Assembly (NCBI GenBank): GCA_964577055.1
Contig: CAZNWC010000018.1
Coordinates: forward strand, 1 to 29,696
DNA length: 29,696 nucleotides
Source of the DNA: PNNG01 sp964577055
GTDB taxonomy: Bacteria; Bacteroidota; Bacteroidia; UBA7662
Direction: 5' to 3'
Below are positions 7,967 to 15,318 of this stretch, in pieces. The position numbers and the translations under genes are program-made. How positions within the stretch are numbered: position 1 is the first letter of the stretch; every line of letters starts with the position of its first letter. The notes under the pieces are model-generated. The model ran no database searches. It had not been told where the DNA came from and saw only the letters and a list, made by a program, of their open reading frames with translations.

Positions 7967-8031
7967 TTGTTGAAATGTTTCGCGTAACGGTGTAGCGAAA
8001 GGCCTTAGATTCGTAAAAAAATGGACTGACG

Positions 8032-9909
8032 GTGGCAGAGGTAAATTACAACGAAGACAGCATTAAATCGCTCGATTGGCGCGAGCACATTCGCCTGCGC
8101 CCGGGTATGTACATTGGCAAGCTGGGCGATGGTTCGGCCTACGACGACGGCATTTACGTGCTCATCAAAGAAATCATCGACAACTCCATCGACGAATACG
8201 TGATGGGCAATGGGAAGTCGATAGAAGTAAAAATCAGCGATCACAAAGTGACCGTACGCGATTACGGCCGCGGCATTCCTTTGGGAAAGGTCATCGATTG
8301 TGTGTCGAAAATCAATACCGGTGGCAAGTACGATTCAGGTGCCTTCACCAAATCGGTGGGCTTGAACGGGGTGGGTACCAAGGCCGTGAATGCCTTGAGC
8401 AAATACTTCAAGGTGCAATCGATCCGCGATGGCAAGACCAAAATTGCAGAGTTTGAACAAGGACTTTTGGTGCGCGAGTCGGGCGAGGACCCTTCAACCG
8501 AGCGCAATGGCACCATGGTCACCTTTGTGCCCGACGAAAGCATTTTCCGCAACTACCGCTTCATTCCAGAATACATTGAAGAGCAAATTTGGAATTATGC
8601 TTTTTTGAATGCCGGTCTCACGCTCAACGTAAACGGCACCAAATACTTTTCTAAAGACGGTCTGCTCGACCTGCTGCAGCGCAAGTCGAATGCCGATGCC
8701 ATCCGTTATCCCATCATCCACCTCAAGGGGCAGGACATCGAAATTGCTTTCACCCACGAAGAACAATACGGCGAAGAATATTATTCGTTTGTAAACGGAC
8801 AGTACACCACCCAGGGTGGCACGCACCTCGCAGCTTTCCGCGAAGCCATTGTGCGCACGGTGCGTGAATTCTACAAAAAGGAATTCGATGCCAGCGATGT
8901 GCGGGGTTCGATTGTGGCGGCCATCAGCATCAGGGTGCAAGAACCAGTGTTTGAATCGCAAACCAAAACCAAGTTGGGTTCGCAAAACATGGCGCCCAAT
9001 GGACCGAGTTTGCGGGGTTTTGTGGGCGACTTTATCAAAAAAGAACTCGACGATTACCTGCACAAGCATCCTGATGTAGCCGATGCCCTGCTCAAGCGCA
9101 TTTTGCAGAGCGAACGTGAGCGGAAAGACATGGCAGGCATTAAAAAGTTGGCGAACGAGCGCGCCAAAAAGGCCAATCTGCACAACAAAAAATTACGCGA
9201 TTGTCGCTTTCACCTCAACGAGGGCCTGCAAGACAAACGCTATGAGAGCACCCTCTTCATCACCGAGGGCGACTCAGCCTCGGGCAGCATCACAAAAGCG
9301 CGGCAAGTAGAATCGCAGGCCGTATTTAGCTTGCGGGGTAAGCCTTTAAACTGCTACGGACTCAAGAAAAAAGTGGTGTATGAAAACGAAGAGTTCAACC
9401 TTTTGCAGCACGCCCTCAACATCGAAGAAGGGCTTGAAGGATTGCGCTACAACCGCATTGTGATTGCCACCGATGCCGACGTGGATGGCATGCACATCCG
9501 TTTGTTAATGATGACCTTCTTTTTGCAATTTTTCCCCGATTTGGTGAAGAATGGTCATTTGTACATCCTCGAAACGCCCTTGTTCCGAGTGCGCAACCGG
9601 CAGGAAACCATTTATTGCTACAGCGACGAGGAGAAGCAGCAAGCGATTCAGAAAATTGGTAAAAAAGCCGAAATCACCCGCTTCAAAGGCCTGGGCGAAA
9701 TCAGCCCCGAAGAATTTGAACAATTTATCGGACCCGACATGCGTTTGGAGCCCATCATCCTGCGCAAAGACACCACCATTCCCAAGTTGTTGGAGTACTA
9801 CATGGGCAAAAACACCCCCGAACGGCAGCACTTCATCATCGATAATTTGCGCATCGAAAAAGATTTGTTTGAAACCGAGCCTGAATTACAAGAGATAGAC
9901 AATGATTAA
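8032..9909 (+). CDS. parE: DNA topoisomerase IV subunit B
   Basis: ATPase subunit of topoisomerase IV, which decatenates replicated chromosomes together with ParC (not in this window). The 625-residue GHKL/TOPRIM protein has KEIIDNSID (46-54, catalytic Glu47 and Mg-binding Asn51), DYGRGIPLG (77-85), GLNGVGTKAVNAL (110-122), QTKTKLGS with the transducer Lys, the TOPRIM motif EGDSASGS (Glu412 onward), RGKPLN, and DADVD (Asp481/483/485). EGDSASGS and the total length match Bacteroidota ParE rather than GyrB. Translation begins at GTG 8032. A stop at 8014 closes the frame upstream and the nearby ATG at 8021 is out of frame. The next gene overlaps its end by 8 nt. Confidence 0.93.
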   Translation: MAEVNYNEDSIKSLDWREHIRLRPGMYIGKLGDGSAYDDGIYVLIKEIIDNSIDEYVMGNGKSIEVKISDHKVTVRDYGRGIPLGKVIDCVSKINTGGKYDSGAFTKSVGLNGVGTKAVNALSKYFKVQSIRDGKTKIAEFEQGLLVRESGEDPSTERNGTMVTFVPDESIFRNYRFIPEYIEEQIWNYAFLNAGLTLNVNGTKYFSKDGLLDLLQRKSNADAIRYPIIHLKGQDIEIAFTHEEQYGEEYYSFVNGQYTTQGGTHLAAFREAIVRTVREFYKKEFDASDVRGSIVAAISIRVQEPVFESQTKTKLGSQNMAPNGPSLRGFVGDFIKKELDDYLHKHPDVADALLKRILQSERERKDMAGIKKLANERAKKANLHNKKLRDCRFHLNEGLQDKRYESTLFITEGDSASGSITKARQVESQAVFSLRGKPLNCYGLKKKVVYENEEFNLLQHALNIEEGLEGLRYNRIVIATDADVDGMHIRLLMMTFFLQFFPDLVKNGHLYILETPLFRVRNRQETIYCYSDEEKQQAIQKIGKKAEITRFKGLGEISPEEFEQFIGPDMRLEPIILRKDTTIPKLLEYYMGKNTPERQHFIIDNLRIEKDLFETEPELQEIDND

Positions 9910-10663
9910 GCAAGTAGTTGGGTTGATGGTCGCTTTGGTGCTGGCCATGCCCTTGGCAAAGGCCGATACGCCTGTGAATCCGGTGGGTTTATCGATGGAA
10001 TTGCTCAACGGGGTGCGTTACAAAACCGATGTAACAGGCATGCTCAAGGTGTTGGCTGAACTCAAGGAAGAACAATTGGAAGTGGCCCTCAACAACGACG
10101 ATGCGAAGAAGGCTTTTTGGATCAATGTGTACAATGCCATGATCCAATACCAGTTGGGTCAAGATACTTCGAGCTATGTAAACCGTGGCAAGTTTTTCCG
10201 CAGTAAAAAGATTGTGGTGGCCGGTCAAAAGCTCAGTTTCGATGATATCGAGCACGGTATGTTGCGTGGCTCCAAAGTAAAGTGGGCGGGGGGATACATC
10301 CACAAATTAGTGGCATCGCCTTTTGAGCGCAAATTCAGGGTTGAAAAGCTCGATTGGCGGGTTCACTTCGCTTTGAACTGTGGAGCCATGAGTTGTCCGG
10401 CTGTTTTTCAATACACCCAACCCGAAATTGACAAACAATTGGAGAATTCCACTAATCTCTTCTTGATGTTCGAAACCACCTACGATTCCACGGCCAATAT
10501 CATCCAATTGCCCAAATTATTCAGTTGGTTTCGCAACGATTTCGGAGGAAAAAAGGGCATTTACCAGCTGTTGCAAGCCCGCGACATCATTCCGGCGGGC
10601 AGTACGCCGAAGATCATTTACACGAAATACGATTGGTCGCTGTCGTTGGCCAACTACAAATAA
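9902..10663 (+). CDS. DUF547 domain exported protein
   Basis: A 253-residue protein with a signal peptide (MIKQVVGLMVALVLAMPLAKA). Family marks of DUF547 are KAFWINVYNAMIQYQL (near residue 70), FSFDDIEHGMLRG-like spacing, and HFALNCGAMSCPAVF (about 155-169), followed by WFRNDFG. The biochemical activity of DUF547 is not established; the conserved His/Cys region suggests a papain-like fold, but that is inference. The ATG lies inside the last codons of parE (8-nt overlap), so the genes are translationally coupled even though no functional link is known. It ends at a bidirectional terminator shared with the convergent SUI1-like gene. Confidence 0.85.
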   Translation: MIKQVVGLMVALVLAMPLAKADTPVNPVGLSMELLNGVRYKTDVTGMLKVLAELKEEQLEVALNNDDAKKAFWINVYNAMIQYQLGQDTSSYVNRGKFFRSKKIVVAGQKLSFDDIEHGMLRGSKVKWAGGYIHKLVASPFERKFRVEKLDWRVHFALNCGAMSCPAVFQYTQPEIDKQLENSTNLFLMFETTYDSTANIIQLPKLFSWFRNDFGGKKGIYQLLQARDIIPAGSTPKIIYTKYDWSLSLANYK

Positions 10664-10694
10664 AAAAAGAGCAAGTTAACCACCTGCTCTTTTT
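10664..10694. terminator. Bidirectional terminator between DUF547 and SUI1-like genes
   Basis: A 10-bp perfect stem AAAAAGAGCA / TGCTCTTTTT with an 11-nt loop. A/T runs on both sides let it serve both convergent transcripts. The SUI1-like stop codon lies in the loop. Confidence 0.8.
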
Positions 10695-11020
10695 GCTTTA
10701 TAGCCTTGCTGCTGAAGTAATTGCAGCACCTTGTCGGCATGGTTGCCTTGTACGATGATTTCGCCGTCTTTGGCCGAACCTCCTACGCCACATTTGCTTT
10801 TAAGCAGCTTGCCCAGTGCTTGTAAATTGGCATCTGTCCCAATAAATCCGGTAACCAGGGTAGCCTCTTTGCCCCCGCGGTTTTTGCGGTCGATCAAAAC
10901 TTTAAGGTTCTGCTGCTGAGGCGGTAAGGTTTCAGCCTCGGCGGCTTGCTCGTAGTCGTAGCTAAAGTCGCTCGCGGTAGAGTATACAATGCCTTGGATG
11001 TTTTTGTTCTTCTTGCTCAT
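10676..11020 (-). CDS. SUI1/eIF1-like translation factor (YciH family)
   Basis: A 114-residue cytoplasmic protein. The C-terminal two thirds are a SUI1 domain: LKVLIDRKNRGGKEATLVTGFIG, LQALGKLLKSKCGVGGSAKDGEIIVQGNHADKVLQLLQQQGY. Bacterial YciH-type proteins resemble eukaryotic eIF1 and can influence start-codon discrimination in vitro; their role in cells is less clear. The start MSKKNKN at 11020 is chosen because its ATG follows the nadC stop by one base, and the nine extra upstream codons are the nadC tail in another frame. It is last in the DUF4783-nadC-SUI1 run. Confidence 0.88.
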   Translation of the reverse strand: MSKKNKNIQGIVYSTASDFSYDYEQAAEAETLPPQQQNLKVLIDRKNRGGKEATLVTGFIGTDANLQALGKLLKSKCGVGGSAKDGEIIVQGNHADKVLQLLQQQGYKAKRAGG

Positions 11021-11021
11021 G

Positions 11022-11855
11022 TCAACAGGCTTTGAGGCTGAGGTCAAAGTTTTTGATGGTATGGGTCAAAGCGCCCATGGAAATGTAGTCTACTCCGCAC
11101 AGGGCATAGGCGCGTGCGTTCTGCGGGGTGATGCCACCGCTGGCTTCGGTTTCATAGCGACCTGCGATAAAATCAACGGCTTCACGCAATTGGTCGAAGC
11201 TAAAATTATCGAGCATGATGCGGCGAATGCCGCCTACGGCTACGATTTGTTTCACCTCTTGGATGTTACGTGCCTCTACCTCGATGTCGAGGGTCAGCTT
11301 TGCACGTTGTAGGTATGCGTGGGTTTGGCGAATGGCCGCTTCAATGCCGCCGGCGTAGTCGACATGGTTGTCTTTGATCATGATCATGTCGTACAAGCCA
11401 AAGCGGTGGTTGGTGCCTCCTCCGATGCGTACGGCTTCTTTTTCGAGAAAACGGTTGAGTGGGGTGGTTTTGCGGGTGTCGAGCACTTGGCAGCCTGTGC
11501 CTTCGAGTTCTTTGACCACGGCCGCGGTTGCGGTGGCCACGCCGCTCATGCGTTGTATGATGTTGAGGCTGAGGCGTTCTACCGCAAGTATGCTGCGGGC
11601 AGGGCCCGAAAGGTAAAAGGCAATATCGCCGCGTGAAACAGGAGAACCATCTTCCAATATGATTTCTGCTGAAAGTTGCGGATCATATTGGCGGTAAATG
11701 GCTTGGGCGATGGATACCCCAGCCAAAATACCTTGGTCTTTAACAAGCAATTGCGCTTTGGCAGTGGTATGGGCCGGTATACAGGCCAGGCTGGTGTGGT
11801 CGCCATTCCCTAAATCTTCTTCGAGTGAAAGGCGAACGAAGGCATCTAATTGCAT
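11022..11855 (-). CDS. nadC: Nicotinate-nucleotide pyrophosphorylase (carboxylating)
   Basis: Converts quinolinate and PRPP to nicotinate mononucleotide, CO2 and PPi in de novo NAD synthesis. The 277-residue product is of normal length. Conserved segments are EEDLGNGDHTS (12-22), LDTRKTTP (125-132), GGGTNHRFGLYDMIMIKDNH (145-164), IEVEARNIQE and MLDNFSF, and EASGGIT near the C-terminus. These supply the phosphate- and quinolinate-binding Arg, Lys and His residues. It starts 9 bp after the DUF4783 stop and is followed one base after its own stop by the SUI1-like start, so the three genes form an operon. nadA and nadB are not in the window. Confidence 0.95.
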   Translation of the reverse strand: MQLDAFVRLSLEEDLGNGDHTSLACIPAHTTAKAQLLVKDQGILAGVSIAQAIYRQYDPQLSAEIILEDGSPVSRGDIAFYLSGPARSILAVERLSLNIIQRMSGVATATAAVVKELEGTGCQVLDTRKTTPLNRFLEKEAVRIGGGTNHRFGLYDMIMIKDNHVDYAGGIEAAIRQTHAYLQRAKLTLDIEVEARNIQEVKQIVAVGGIRRIMLDNFSFDQLREAVDFIAGRYETEASGGITPQNARAYALCGVDYISMGALTHTIKNFDLSLKAC

Positions 11856-11864
11856 GCCCCAAAG

Positions 11865-12257
11865 TTACTCAAAGCGAATTTGCTGAACGTAGTATTGTTC
11901 GTTCTTTTCAATGAGTACCACAGAGGTACGAAAGGTTGTACCCATTTCACTGGTAAACAATCCGATGAGGTATTTGCCGCCTTTTTCTGAAGAGCCTCGG
12001 TGCATGACTTTGAAGCTTTTGGGCGGGTTTTTCATGAAAAAGTTTTTGATGATGATCTCCGCCTGGGCTTTGCTATAGGTGTTTTCACGCTCTTGTATGG
12101 TTAACTCTACAGTAACGTCGAAATAAGTGGAGAGGTCCTTAACATTGGCATCTTTGATGTGTGTAGATATTTCCTCAATGATGTCGATTTTGGAGTCTTT
12201 TTGGGCGAAACTCAAACTATTGATGCCCAAAAAAAGTGCTAAAAACAAGTACTTCAT
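11865..12257 (-). CDS. DUF4783 domain exported protein
   Basis: A 130-residue protein with a signal peptide (MKYLFLALFLGINSLSFA, then QKDSK). The body matches the Bacteroidota DUF4783 family: IDIIEEISTHIKDANVKDLSTYFDVTVELTIQ, YSKAQAEIIIKNFFMKNPP, FKVMHRGSSEKGGKYLIGLFTS, FRTSVVLIEKN. The fold looks like a small alpha+beta, NTF2-like domain. Function is unknown; a periplasmic binding role would be a guess. The ATG at 12257 is preferred because it begins the signal peptide. Members of this family commonly precede nadC in Bacteroidota, as here, with a 9-bp gap. Confidence 0.85.
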   Translation of the reverse strand: MKYLFLALFLGINSLSFAQKDSKIDIIEEISTHIKDANVKDLSTYFDVTVELTIQERENTYSKAQAEIIIKNFFMKNPPKSFKVMHRGSSEKGGKYLIGLFTSEMGTTFRTSVVLIEKNEQYYVQQIRFE

Positions 12258-12365
12258 GCGAATTGGTTTGGTGCAAACCGACATAAATGGTGCCAAAGGT
12301 TGAAGAACAAATGTAACCAAATTTTTGAAGTTGCCACCGGTGAATGTCCGTTGGTCTGAAACAAA

Positions 12366-12394
12366 AAAAAACCGGTCAGAGCGACCGGTTTTTT
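12366..12394. terminator. Rho-independent terminator after the small lipoprotein gene
   Basis: A 12-bp perfect stem AAAAAACCGGTC / GACCGGTTTTTT with a 5-nt loop, 16 bp downstream of the 12410 stop on the minus strand. It ends the run from the NtrC-type regulator and separates it from the DUF4783 operon. Confidence 0.88.
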
Positions 12395-12409
12395 GTCATG
12401 TGAAGTTTT

Positions 12410-12655
12410 TTACTTCAATGTGCAAGTGGCTGTTGGGCTTGCAACTTTGTAGGTGGTTTCCAAAGCGGCACAGGCATCTTCAGCATCGCCTTTGCTTGAA
12501 TTGGCAAATCGGGCTGAAAGGGTTTGGCCATTCACCGTGCAATCGCAGGTGTAATCTTTTTTACAAGAAGTAGCGGTCAATGCCAATGAGGCAACGAACA
12601 TGAGGGTGAGTACTTTTTTTATGAAATAGATTTTGTTTGTGTTGCCAAAATGCAC
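12410..12655 (-). CDS. Small Cys-rich lipoprotein, paralogue of 13685-13930
   Basis: A lipoprotein of up to 81 residues. The signal KKVLTLMFVASLALTATSC ends in a lipobox. The mature part (CKKDYTCDCTVNGQTLSA..., DAEDACAALE..., ATCTLK) has four further cysteines. It resembles the small lipoprotein at 13685-13930 (KDYTCxCT, spaced Cys near the end), so the two are paralogues flanking the MauE-thioredoxin gene. The start is uncertain. GTG at 12655 opens the frame, but the natural M-K-K position is ATA at 12622; ATG at 12589 would leave only 12 residues before the Cys. Function is unknown, and two disulfides in the mature protein are likely. Confidence 0.65.
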   Translation of the reverse strand: MHFGNTNKIYFIKKVLTLMFVASLALTATSCKKDYTCDCTVNGQTLSARFANSSKGDAEDACAALETTYKVASPTATCTLK

Positions 12656-12758
12656 ATCAGCATGAAATGCACCAAAGATTGGGTGCCTAAAAGCCCGAAA
12701 ATACCCTGATTATGGCATATATCATACCTTACAGCCGCCTGCAAATGACGCATATGTA

Positions 12759-13670
12759 TTACAAGCCAAGGAGGTCGGTGAGTACTTTGCCGTTCAAATT
12801 AAACAAGCGCAAGCGATGGGTGATGCTGTCGTTTTGGATGCGCATCAACGATGGCAGTTCGTTGCCGCCCAAATGAATAAAGGGCTCTGCCGATAGCATG
12901 CTTGCCGGCAAATGACCAATCCCGTAGGTTTCCCTGAAAGCATCTAACTCTGAACTGTCGCCGTTGAATACCAGGTATACCGGCAGGGGGTGTTGTTGGG
13001 TGATACTGCCCAAACGATCGGCTGCTACCTGGCAGTGGGGGCAACTCATACTTAGGAAAGCAAACAAAGCTGGCTGGTTTGGAGCCAAACCCGACCAGGC
13101 GTTGCGCCAGGCAAAGGCGCTGTCGCGCAGCAATTGGGTGTCAAACGCCACAGCCTGATTAAGCGGGGCTGCGCTTTCGGCATAAAGCGAAGGAATGGTA
13201 AATGCACTGGTCAACACGGCAAGTGCCAGCGCCACCGTGTACAAATTGCGGGAAGCATCTGCCAGGGCTGCTTTCTTTTCGAAATACGCCAGCAGCAGCA
13301 GCATGGCCATACTCACTACATTTTTAACGATCGCCTGAACTGGAGTAAAGCTGATTGTTTCGCCCATGCAGCCGCAATTGATGTCGTTTCCCTTGGTTGC
13401 CAGCAATACGCTTAAATAGGCCGTAAAAACGAGCAAAAACAACCAAGTGGACTGTCGGATACGGCGCATTTGTTTGTGCAGAAATAGCAAACCAAAGCCA
13501 ATAGCATATTCCGAAACAACCAAAAAGGCTGCAACCCAGCTGCTAAAGCCGAAGCCGAACAATCCTGTATCGAGGATGCGTAATTCAAAGCTGCTGAAAT
13601 CGATGGCTTTGGTATAGGCCGATACCAAAAAAGTAGCGCCGAGGAGAACCCTCAGCGCTATTCTGATCAT
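12759..13670 (-). CDS. MauE/DoxX-like membrane protein fused to a thioredoxin-like domain
   Basis: A 303-residue inner-membrane protein. Residues 1-165 contain about five hydrophobic helices (near 4-22, 42-65, 76-93, 112-130, 144-160) with NCGCMGE (98-104) between the third and fourth, the conserved Cys pair of MauE/DoxX-type redox membrane proteins. Residues of about 175-303 form a periplasmic thioredoxin-like domain with SCPHC (Cys210, Cys213). Such proteins shuttle thiol equivalents between quinone or cytoplasm and periplasmic clients. The ATG at 13670 is used; a TTG three codons upstream is less likely. It follows the Cys-rich lipoprotein gene by 14 bp, which makes that lipoprotein a candidate client. 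Direction of electron flow is not known. Confidence 0.8.
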   Translation of the reverse strand: MIRIALRVLLGATFLVSAYTKAIDFSSFELRILDTGLFGFGFSSWVAAFLVVSEYAIGFGLLFLHKQMRRIRQSTWLFLLVFTAYLSVLLATKGNDINCGCMGETISFTPVQAIVKNVVSMAMLLLLAYFEKKAALADASRNLYTVALALAVLTSAFTIPSLYAESAAPLNQAVAFDTQLLRDSAFAWRNAWSGLAPNQPALFAFLSMSCPHCQVAADRLGSITQQHPLPVYLVFNGDSSELDAFRETYGIGHLPASMLSAEPFIHLGGNELPSLMRIQNDSITHRLRLFNLNGKVLTDLLGL

Positions 13671-13684
13671 GCTTTCCAAGGCGA

Positions 13685-13930
13685 TTAGCGTTTTTCAGCC
13701 GAGCAATCGATGGTGGTGGTAAACCCGCCACTGCTGCTTTGCGCGTCACCCTTGTCGCATTCTTCTTCCACTTTGCCTTTGGTGCCGTTCAATACGCTTG
13801 CCGAAGAATTGGAAGAGATAACAGATCCGCCTGCATCCGTAACACGTGTGGTGCAGGTGCAAGTGTAATCTTTGCTGCAGCTCGATAAACCAAGTACTGC
13901 TAAAAAAGTAAGGGCATACAGTGCTTTCAT
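13685..13930 (-). CDS. Small Cys-rich lipoprotein
   Basis: An 81-residue lipoprotein. MKALYALTFLAVLGLSSC is a signal with a lipobox, then SKDYTCTCTTRVTDAGG, VEEECDKGDAQ and TTIDCSAEKR, giving four cysteines besides the lipidated one. The Ser/Asn/Gly-rich middle suggests a flexible or beta-hairpin region. The start at 13930 lies 4 bp after the dipeptidase stop, and the MauE-thioredoxin gene follows after 14 bp, so it is inside the operon. It is a paralogue of the lipoprotein at 12410-12655. No known function; disulfide-stabilised envelope protein is the most that can be said. Confidence 0.78.
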   Translation of the reverse strand: MKALYALTFLAVLGLSSCSKDYTCTCTTRVTDAGGSVISSNSSASVLNGTKGKVEEECDKGDAQSSSGGFTTTIDCSAEKR

Positions 13931-13934
13931 TGTC

Positions 13935-15308
13935 TTAGGCTTTTTTTGATTCACTAAAGTAATGAAAGAAATAGGGGATGGTCTCAATGCCTTTCAAAAA
14001 GTTGAAAATACCATAGTGTTCGTTGGGCGAATGCAAAGCATCGGAGTCTAAGCCGAAGCCCATCAATACCGATTTGAGCCCAAGTTCTTTTTCGAACAAA
14101 GCCACAATAGGGATGCTGCCACCACCGCGGGTAGGAATGGGGTCTTTGCCAAAGGTTGTTTGCATGGCCTTGGCTGCTGCCAAGTATGCGGGTGAGTCGG
14201 TAGGCGTAACCACAGGTTCACCTCCATGATGGGGTTTTACCACCACTTTCACACCTGCCGGCGCAATGCTTTCAAAGTGTTTTTTGAACAGGTTAGTAAT
14301 TTCGTCAGAACTTTGGTTCGGCACCAAACGCATCGATATTTTGGCGAAAGCCTTGGAAGGCAATACGGTTTTGGATCCTTCTCCGGTATAACCGCCCCAA
14401 ATGCCGTTGACATCTAAAGTTGGACGAATACCGGTACGTTCGATGGTGTTGTAGCCCTTTTCTCCCCATACATCGGCTATGCCCAAGTCGGAGGTAAAGT
14501 CACTGAGTTCAAATGGGGCTTTGTTGAGCGCTTCGCGTTCTGCAGCCGTCAACTCAACCACTTTGTCGTAAAATCCGGGGATAGTGATGTGGTTGTTTTC
14601 GTCGTGCATGCTGGCAATCATCTTGGCCAAAATGTTGATGGGGTTGGCAACAGCACCGCCGTAGACGCCTGAATGTAGGTCGCGGTTGGGGCCTGTTACT
14701 TCTACTTCTACGTAACTTAAGCCACGTAATCCCACATCAATGCTTGGCGTGTCGTTGGCAATCATGGAGGTGTCGGAAATCAACACCACGTCGGCCTTGA
14801 GGCGCTCTTTGTTGTTCTTAACGAATGTAGCCAGATTGCTTGAGCCCACTTCTTCCTCGCCTTCAATCATGAATTTGACATTGCATGAGAGTTGGTTGGT
14901 TTGCATCATCAGTTCAAAAGCCTTGATGTGCATGTACATCTGGCCTTTGTCGTCGCAAGCACCACGGGCATAAATTTTTCCATCTTTCACCACGGGTTCA
15001 AATGGAGGCGAATGCCATAATTCATATGGATCGGCAGGCTGCACATCGTAATGGCCGTAGACCAAAACGGTGGGTAAAGCTGGATCAATCATCTTTTCTC
15101 CGTAAACAATGGGATAACCGTCGGTTGGGCATATTTCTACACGGGTAGCACCGGCCTCAATGAGTTTGGCTTCGATGAAAGCCGCAGCTTCAAAAACATC
15201 TTCCTTGAAGTCGGGATTCGCTGAAACAGATGGAATGCGGAGCAGTTCAAACAATTCGTTTAAAAAGCGGTCTTTGTGTTGTTCAATGTAGCCGGTAACG
15301 CCTTGCAT
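13935..15308 (-). CDS. M20 family dipeptidase
   Basis: A 457-residue zinc metallopeptidase without a signal peptide, expected in the cytoplasm, releasing amino acids from dipeptides or related N-acyl substrates. Metal and catalytic motifs are VYGHYDVQPADP (His86, catalytic Asp88), GACDDKGQ (Asp119), MIEGEEEVGSSN (general-base Glu of the 151-153 run), VLISDTSM and HSPNEHYG (C-terminal His). The lid domain HSGVYGGAVANP is also typical of the CNDP-like branch of M20. The start MQGVTGYIEQHKDR at 15308 lies 10 bp after the stop of the NtrC-type regulator. Substrate preference is not decided by sequence. Confidence 0.9.
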   Translation of the reverse strand: MQGVTGYIEQHKDRFLNELFELLRIPSVSANPDFKEDVFEAAAFIEAKLIEAGATRVEICPTDGYPIVYGEKMIDPALPTVLVYGHYDVQPADPYELWHSPPFEPVVKDGKIYARGACDDKGQMYMHIKAFELMMQTNQLSCNVKFMIEGEEEVGSSNLATFVKNNKERLKADVVLISDTSMIANDTPSIDVGLRGLSYVEVEVTGPNRDLHSGVYGGAVANPINILAKMIASMHDENNHITIPGFYDKVVELTAAEREALNKAPFELSDFTSDLGIADVWGEKGYNTIERTGIRPTLDVNGIWGGYTGEGSKTVLPSKAFAKISMRLVPNQSSDEITNLFKKHFESIAPAGVKVVVKPHHGGEPVVTPTDSPAYLAAAKAMQTTFGKDPIPTRGGGSIPIVALFEKELGLKSVLMGFGLDSDALHSPNEHYGIFNFLKGIETIPYFFHYFSESKKA

Positions 15309-15318
15309 AGCTGAAGTT

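Noticed and set aside
7978..8000. TTTCGC/GCGAAA inverted repeat upstream of parE
   Set aside because: Only 6-bp arms with an 11-nt loop and no T-run; the strong terminator just upstream already explains the region. Could be chance.
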